DNA of 64,000 bases. Source: Tranzscheliella williamsii (taxonomy: Eukaryota; Basidiomycota; Ustilaginomycetes; Ustilaginales; Ustilaginaceae). The DNA lies in NCBI GenBank assembly GCA_023212725.1, contig JALBYF010000002.1, forward strand, positions 62,001 to 126,000. The letters are read 5' to 3'. The notes beneath the pieces were generated by a model. That model was not told where the DNA came from. It was given only the letters and a program-made list of their open reading frames with translations, and did no database searches. The translations under genes were made by a program, and so were the position numbers. Of the stretch, positions 58,829-64,000 are shown piece by piece (position 1 is the first letter of the stretch; each line of letters begins with the position of its first letter).

Positions 58829-59725
58829 TCAGTAGCCTTGGCGGATGAGGAGGTTCTTGGTGAATTCATACGAGAGGAAGAGAACGGCGTTGACGGGGAT
58901 GGCGCGGAGGAGGGTGGGGCCGAGGCCGGCGAAGAAGGCCTTAGGCCCGCCGTGGCGGTAGGTGTGTGCTGCGGTGGACCAGAAGAGGGAGCGGGGTGGG
59001 TGGGGGGAGTCGAGGTGGGAAGAGGCCTGTATTTTGGTCTTGACGACGTCGGCCCAGAAGGTGCTGAGCCAGGCGACGACGCCGGCGAGCGCGCCGGCGA
59101 GGGCAGTGTCTACGGGGGAGGGGATTTGGGGGCTGAAGAGGGAGGAGAGGAGGTGGTAGGTGGCGAAGTAGGGGCCGTAGCCGAGGTCGCGGAGGGCGGT
59201 GGTGGCGGTGCCGCGGTAGAGGCCGCGGGGGATGCCTTCTGTGCGGAGGATGGAGAGGAGGACGTGCCAGGCGGGGGGGGCGGGGAGGGAGCGGTGCATC
59301 TGCTGGCGGATCTTGACGAGCTCGAGCGGGGCGGTGATCCAAGCGGTGGCGACCCCGCTGGCCATCCCTGCGAGCAGCGCCGCCGCTGCGCCCTCGGCCC
59401 CCTGTGCCCGCATCGCCGCGCTGTACACCCCAAACACCGACGCATTCATCACCCCCACCCCCACCACCGGCGACGCCACACCCTTGTACAACCCCCGCAC
59501 CCCCTCCTCCCGCACAATCACCCGAAACGCCTCCCCCGCCGACGCATACCCCACCCCACCCGCCACCACCCCCCGCCGCATCTGCTCCTGCACCTGCAGC
59601 CGCGTCTTGACCGTGTCAAACGGATGCCCCGCCAGCAGCGACGCTACCCCCCCCACCGTCCCGGCGACAAAGTCCACCCCCCCCGACGGCGCCCCCGCCT
59701 CATCGCCCGCGCTCGTCTCGGCCAT
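58829..59725 (-). CDS. Mitochondrial carrier family (SLC25) protein
   Basis: The single-exon gene encodes 298 residues in three repeats of about 95. The first signature is HPFDTVKTRLQ and the second APLELVKIRQQ, each with the family P-x-[DE]-x-x-[KR]. The third reads STFWADVVKTKIQ, where the usual Pro is replaced. Six membrane helices and GLYKG / GLYRG / FFAGLGPTLLRAIPVNA blocks are present. The overall length is standard. The substrate is not predictable, but the sequence is closest in feel to the carnitine, ornithine and SLC25A45-like branch. It is divergent from the flavin monooxygenase, with 638 bases between. Confidence 0.85.
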   Translation of the reverse strand: MAETSAGDEAGAPSGGVDFVAGTVGGVASLLAGHPFDTVKTRLQVQEQMRRGVVAGGVGYASAGEAFRVIVREEGVRGLYKGVASPVVGVGVMNASVFGVYSAAMRAQGAEGAAAALLAGMASGVATAWITAPLELVKIRQQMHRSLPAPPAWHVLLSILRTEGIPRGLYRGTATTALRDLGYGPYFATYHLLSSLFSPQIPSPVDTALAGALAGVVAWLSTFWADVVKTKIQASSHLDSPHPPRSLFWSTAAHTYRHGGPKAFFAGLGPTLLRAIPVNAVLFLSYEFTKNLLIRQGY

Positions 59726-60363
59726 CCGTTGTCCTGCTTGCCAATGCCACGTACTGCCACTGCCCCTGCCCGTCGTGGTGCACCGCCAACCTTGTCACCC
59801 ATCTCGACGCCGAGCCTGACTCCACCACCAACTTTCTTCCGATCTCACCCGATCTGCCGGATCCACCCGATATCAAAAGATCGCAAGATCGAGATAGGCC
59901 CGATTGAGATGGTCCCGATGGAGTGTGTCCCGATGGAGATTGCCCCGATGGAGGCACGGATGGCGTGTCGAATAGGGCGAGATGACACCAGCCAGCAAGC
60001 ACGCCATCCGCGCTCTGCGACGCTAGTCTCTCGCACCGCCGCTGACGGCAACTAAGGCGGTAGAGCGATGGATGGCGCCATCGCAGCGCGCCAGCGCCAA
60101 GCGAGGCGATGGTGAGATTGGCTCCAAGCAGGAGGTGAGCGCGCTGTGGCCACTGCAGCTTTTCCGCGTCGCTCTGCCCGCGTTCGCTGTGACGCCGGGT
60201 AAGCTTGCCAGTGACGTCGGTCCGTGTGGGCGCGCGCGGCGGGAAGATCTGAGCGTAGCGAACTGGCAGGACGCAGCTATAAGAGGCTGCTGTGCGCGTC
60301 GAGGGCCGCTTTCTGGCCTTCCCCCTACCGTTTCCAGTTACCACGAGCGTCGATTGCGAGAGG
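59726..60363. other. Divergent promoter region with a 15-base tandem repeat
   Basis: This 638-base interval contains the promoters of the carrier (-) and the monooxygenase (+). A 15-base tandem repeat is at 59899-59955. No gene was seen. Confidence 0.5.
59899..59955. repeat. Four-copy 15-base tandem repeat
   Basis: Units start at 59899, 59914, 59929 and 59944, each beginning CCCGAT and continuing G/TGAG. The last five bases vary between units. It lies between divergent genes and could be regulatory or simple slippage. Confidence 0.7.
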
Positions 60364-61920
60364 ATGACGAGCCGATCCGCCGAGAATGGCGCAGCGGAGG
60401 CGTCGAAGCGGCAGAAGACCAGCGCGGAGGGCGAGGGCGAGGGCGGCGCGCCGAAGCGCATGATCCTGTATGCGTTCATGATGGGCTGCTCCGGCCACCA
60501 GTCGCCCGGCGTCTGGACGCATCCGGCGGACCGGTCGCGGCACCATAACAAGCTGTCCTACTGGGTGGACACGGCCAAGTTGCTCGAGGCGGGCTGCTTC
60601 GACGGGCTCTTTCTGGCGGACGTGCTGGGCGGATACGATGTGTACGAGGGCAAGCTGGACGCGGCGCTGCGGTCGGGCGCGCAGTTTCCCGTGGTGGACC
60701 CACTGCTGCTCATCTCGGCCATGGCGGCCGCGACGACGAACCTCTCGTTTGGCATCACGGCGACGACGTCGTACGTGCATCCCTATGAGATGGCGCGGCG
60801 CTTTTCGACGCTCGACCACTTGACCAATGGCCGCGTGGGCTGGAATGTGGTGACAGGCTACCTCGACTCGGCGGCGCGCCAGTTTGGCAACAAGAACCAG
60901 GAGCTGCATGCCAAGCGGTACCAGGTGGCGGACGAGTATATGGAGGTGATGTACAAGCTGTGGGAGGCGAGCTGGGCGGATGATGCGGTGGTGCACGATG
61001 CGGCGCGCGGCGTGTATACGCGTCCGGAGCGCGTGCGCGAGATTGGCCACCGCGGCGAGTACTTTGCCTCTGTCCCGGGCCCGCATATTTGCGAGCCGTC
61101 GGTGCAGCGGACGCCGGTGATCTACCAGGCCGGGTCGAGCGGGCCCGGGCTGGCGTTTGCGGCCAAGCATGCCGAGGTGGTTTTCATCGCCGCGCACGAT
61201 GCCGCCGTGGCGCGCAAGCGCGTCGATGCGGTGCGCGCAGGAGCAGCTGCGGCAGGGCGCGACCCTGCGTCGGTCAAGGTCCTGGCACTGGTCTGCCCGG
61301 TAGTGGGCCGCACTGACGAGGAAGCGCGCTCCAAGTATGCGGACCACCTCGCGCATGCCTCGGCCGACGGCGCACTCGCGCTCTTTGGCGGCTGGACCGG
61401 CATCGACCTGGCACAGTACACCGACGACCAGGAGCTGCGCGCCGTCGAAAGCAACGCGATCAAGTCGGCCGTAGAGGGCTTCGCCGTCAACGACCCCGCC
61501 GTCCCGCGCTGGACCAAACACGCCGTCGCCAATCAGATCAAGCTCGGCGGCCTCGGCCCCACCCTCGTCGGCTCGCCCACCTCGATCGCCGACCAGCTCG
61601 ACACCTGGATGGACACCGCCGGCGTCGACGGCTTCAACCTCGCCTACACCCTCGCCCCCGGCACGTTTGAGGACTTTACCTCCCTCGTCGTCCCCCTCCT
61701 CCAGCAGCGCGGCCGCGTCTGGCGCAACTACCCCTCCGTTCCCACCCCTACCCCCAGCACCCCTGCAGTCGGGCCCCCCACCGGCTTCGGCCTCAACGAA
61801 CCCGTCGGCATCACCTCCCGGGAAAAGCTCTACGGCGTCGGCCAGACACGCCTCCGCCCAGACCACTACGGCGCCAAATTCGCCTGGCACGCAGGCCAGG
61901 AGCCCCCTGCGCTCGACTGA
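60364..61920 (+). CDS. NtaA/SnaA/DszA(DmoA)-type FMN-dependent monooxygenase
   Basis: This 518-residue single-exon protein belongs to the bacterial-luciferase-like superfamily, subgroup of nitrilotriacetate and dibenzothiophene-sulfone monooxygenases. Family landmarks are WTHPADRS, GCFDGLFLADVLG, SYVHPYEMARRFSTLDHL, GRVGWNVVTGYLDSAARQFG, VIYQAGSSGPGLAFAAKHAE and VGSPTSIADQLDTWMD. The N-terminal ~30 residues before MILYAFMMG are low-complexity. The enzyme should use reduced FMN, supplied by a separate reductase, and O2 to cleave C-N or C-S bonds. The substrate is unknown. No partner reductase is in the window. A fungal transcription factor follows convergently. Confidence 0.88.
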   Translation: MTSRSAENGAAEASKRQKTSAEGEGEGGAPKRMILYAFMMGCSGHQSPGVWTHPADRSRHHNKLSYWVDTAKLLEAGCFDGLFLADVLGGYDVYEGKLDAALRSGAQFPVVDPLLLISAMAAATTNLSFGITATTSYVHPYEMARRFSTLDHLTNGRVGWNVVTGYLDSAARQFGNKNQELHAKRYQVADEYMEVMYKLWEASWADDAVVHDAARGVYTRPERVREIGHRGEYFASVPGPHICEPSVQRTPVIYQAGSSGPGLAFAAKHAEVVFIAAHDAAVARKRVDAVRAGAAAAGRDPASVKVLALVCPVVGRTDEEARSKYADHLAHASADGALALFGGWTGIDLAQYTDDQELRAVESNAIKSAVEGFAVNDPAVPRWTKHAVANQIKLGGLGPTLVGSPTSIADQLDTWMDTAGVDGFNLAYTLAPGTFEDFTSLVVPLLQQRGRVWRNYPSVPTPTPSTPAVGPPTGFGLNEPVGITSREKLYGVGQTRLRPDHYGAKFAWHAGQEPPALD

Positions 61921-62059
61921 TGCCTCGACACGGGCAGTGAACCACGGCACTGAGCAAAGACAACCATGCCCTGCTGCGGGCTGACAATGACATGCTATTA
62001 GGCGAGTACGAGGGTCGACGAGATGCTGGTGTGAGGCAGCGGGTATGTGCGGGCGGGGG

Positions 62060-64000
62060 TTAGGTGGAAGTGCGGTGCGGGGGTGCGTTGGCGGGATGCC
62101 AGTAGAGGATGGCTTGGAGGAGGAGGTCGGGGCCTGGGTAGGGAAGGCGGTAGCGCGGGGGGAGGTGGTGGGCGGTGACGAGGGCTGCGAGCCTGTCGGC
62201 CTCGGCGAGGGTGGGGGGGAGAAGTGGTTGGGGAAGGGGGACGGGGACGGGTGGGGGTGCGCTGCGGGCTTGGCCGAGGTCGAGGCCCTCTGCGAGCGGG
62301 CCGAAGGTCTGCTGAAGGGGGCGCGAGTCGGCGGCGGGGCGAGGGAAGGTGGCTGGATTCCAGAAGCACGATGAGGCGGGCGCGCGCGACGAGGTGGACG
62401 AGGCGGAGCTGGCGGTGCGCGATGACGGCGGCGACGGTGGGGCGAGCGCGCCCGCCGCCTCTGCCGCGCGCTTGGTCGGCAACATCAACACCGACAGCGA
62501 CGGTGACGGCGACGGCGATGGCGGCAGCACCCCGCTCAACACCGGCACGGGCGGCGACGCGGAGCGCGACCGCAGCGGCGCCCAGCACGCCGCCGCAGAC
62601 ACCTCGCCACCACGACCGCCACCCCCATCGCCACCCGGCGCATACAGCACACCAGCAAGCTTGTCAAACAACGCCGTGGCACGCGCGGCAAGCTTCGACG
62701 TCGCCGCCGCGCGGCGCAGACAGGCTCGACTCGTCGAAAAGAGATTGCGCGTGCAGACCCACTGGCTGTCCTTGCACGTCCACCGCAGCGCATACGCCTG
62801 CACGAGCGCCGCCGAGACCGCATGGTAGGTGAACTCGCACCACCCCAGCGCCGCCGGACAGCTGCTCACCAGGCTCGCATACATGGCCGTAATCCACGTC
62901 GCCGACGTCAAGCACGTCGACAGACCCATCCACGACGAACCCCGCGCGCCAGCTCCCCCCGCCCCGCCCGCCCTACCCGCTTCCGCCAGCTGCTCGACAT
63001 CATCAGCAGGCGCAGACGCTGCGCAGGCCAACTTGGCCACATGGCGCAGAAACGAAAAGCGGTGCAGGACGAGGAGCGCGCGGTGCACCATGAGGCAGAG
63101 CATGTGTCGCTGGCGGACCAGCTGGCCCAGCTCGGCGTCATCGAGATACCGGCCGACGTCCGACGGCAGCCGCCGTTGCAGCCGCAGATACGAAGGCACC
63201 TGCGAGTCGAACTGCCTCACCTTCTCGTCCAGCTCGGCAACGACCGCAGCCGGCGGCTCCTCCGGGGGTATCTGTTCGGCGAGCTGGCTGAAAGCGTGCT
63301 GGAGGCCGTGGAAGGCAGTCGTCGAGTAGGGCGAACCGAACGGATCCTCAGACGGCGCCTCGGCCGACGTGACGCAGTCCAACGACGGAGTCGCTATGGC
63401 GCGAGCCTTGCCGAAGCTCATCTGATGCCACTGCTGGTAGACGAGCAGGTGGCGCGAGATGCTCTCCTGCTGCCCCTGGTGCTGATAGGGCGCGGTGGTG
63501 GCGGAAGGCATGTCGTGGATGCCATCGCTGTGGCGATGCTGCCGCTGGAGGGTGCAAGCCGCTCTGATGGCCATGTTGAGCGCAGCCTGGGCGTGTTTGG
63601 CAAGGTGATCATTGGTGCTGTTGTGCATGTAGGTCGCCATGAGATGGAGGGCGGCGCATGCATCTGGGGTGGGGTAGAGGAGCGCATTGAGGTGGGGCGA
63701 AGCGGCCAGACACTTGGTCGCTGCATCGAACCAGGCTGCATGTCGATGCCCTGCGTATAGGTTGGACGGTGTCCTGCAGCGCCTGTCGAGCGTCGGTGGT
63801 ACCGCTGAGAAGAGGTCGGCCAGCGCCAGAGCGAGGAGGAGCGAGGCGAGTCGGTGAGGATGGATGGCGCTGACCCCGTGGCGGTCGGCTTCTTCGAGCG
63901 TTTCATGCAGCACGGGATGGGGGATAGGGTCGTACATCCAAGTCACGCAGTCGAAATAGGTCTTGAGCAGGGCCAGGCCGTCGTCCACCGGCAGCAGCGT
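62060..64000 (-). CDS. Fungal-specific transcription factor, regulatory domain (3' part)
   Basis: The frame is open from the window end (64000) down to the stop at 62060. The 646 visible residues lack the start and any Zn2Cys6 cluster, which must lie beyond the edge if present. The visible part has the helical middle homology region: TYFDCVTWMYDPIPHPVLHE, HLMATYMHNS, ARAIATPSLDCV and MLCLMVHRALLVLHRFSFLR. It is followed by a long Ser/Pro/Ala-rich tail. Such proteins usually control nearby metabolic genes, and the convergent flavin monooxygenase 140 bases away is a candidate target. A weak amphipathic helix at the end (DLLLQAILYWHP) may be part of an activation domain. Confidence 0.82.
   Translation of the reverse strand, partial: TLLPVDDGLALLKTYFDCVTWMYDPIPHPVLHETLEEADRHGVSAIHPHRLASLLLALALADLFSAVPPTLDRRCRTPSNLYAGHRHAAWFDAATKCLAASPHLNALLYPTPDACAALHLMATYMHNSTNDHLAKHAQAALNMAIRAACTLQRQHRHSDGIHDMPSATTAPYQHQGQQESISRHLLVYQQWHQMSFGKARAIATPSLDCVTSAEAPSEDPFGSPYSTTAFHGLQHAFSQLAEQIPPEEPPAAVVAELDEKVRQFDSQVPSYLRLQRRLPSDVGRYLDDAELGQLVRQRHMLCLMVHRALLVLHRFSFLRHVAKLACAASAPADDVEQLAEAGRAGGAGGAGARGSSWMGLSTCLTSATWITAMYASLVSSCPAALGWCEFTYHAVSAALVQAYALRWTCKDSQWVCTRNLFSTSRACLRRAAATSKLAARATALFDKLAGVLYAPGGDGGGGRGGEVSAAACWAPLRSRSASPPVPVLSGVLPPSPSPSPSLSVLMLPTKRAAEAAGALAPPSPPSSRTASSASSTSSRAPASSCFWNPATFPRPAADSRPLQQTFGPLAEGLDLGQARSAPPPVPVPLPQPLLPPTLAEADRLAALVTAHHLPPRYRLPYPGPDLLLQAILYWHPANAPPHRTST

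Noticed and set aside
60325..61950. 541-codon minus-strand ORF opposite the flavin monooxygenase
   Set aside because: It has no domain and arises from strong G/C third positions of the real gene on the other strand.

Overview
The window is nuclear DNA from a compact, GC-rich and intron-poor fungal genome. It fits a basidiomycete best, and within those a smut-type fungus (Ustilaginomycotina). The reasons are the mostly single-exon genes, the short (roughly 70-105 base) GT-AG introns in the others, and a secreted protein built from dibasic-bounded repeats that resembles the repellent (Rep1/Hum3/Rsp1) proteins known from Ustilago. The species assignment is inference. No transposon, virus, CRISPR array or bacterial operon was seen.

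Layout. Positions 1-8.4 kb hold metabolic genes: the 3' end of a hydroxyacid-oxoacid transhydrogenase, a MAPEG membrane protein, a peroxisomal (SKL-ending) acyl-CoA synthetase divergent from an SGNH hydrolase, an FMN-dependent hydroxyacid dehydrogenase and a small membrane protein. Positions 9.9-24.3 kb hold housekeeping genes: an EF-hand MscS-type channel, an intron-bearing tRNA-Leu, a TRIP4/Rqt4 homologue, a four-Cx9C CHCHD5 homologue, an unknown 544-residue protein, a GH47 alpha-mannosidase, URM1 and an IQ-motif protein. Positions 24.5-39 kb hold an orphan ORF, a DHHC palmitoyltransferase with an expanded zinc domain, a histidine acid phosphatase, a small Kex2-type secreted peptide, a vacuolar-type amino acid transporter and the translesion polymerase REV1.

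Positions 39.7-52.3 kb are the striking part. Three cysteine-free secreted repeat proteins of 134, 776 and 1509 residues lie together, separated by long non-coding regions. The largest is a proprotein with ten 39-residue Kex2-bounded repeats, eight 60-70-residue modules and three ~60-residue modules. The 134-residue protein is two copies of its second module type. The 776-residue protein is about eleven units that share the SQT...APSG core of its third module type. I read this as one gene family for a self-assembling cell-surface or aerial-hypha coat, plausibly amyloid-like.

Positions 53.3-64 kb return to ordinary genes: a membrane-anchored cysteine-synthase-like protein (Mcy1 type), a conserved unknown, an M28/transferrin-receptor-like peptidase, a mitochondrial carrier, an NtaA/DmoA-type flavin monooxygenase, and the 3' part of a fungal transcription factor that runs off the window edge. 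Exon structures were set by eye from splice signals and frame continuity. Family calls come from motif recognition, not database searches.
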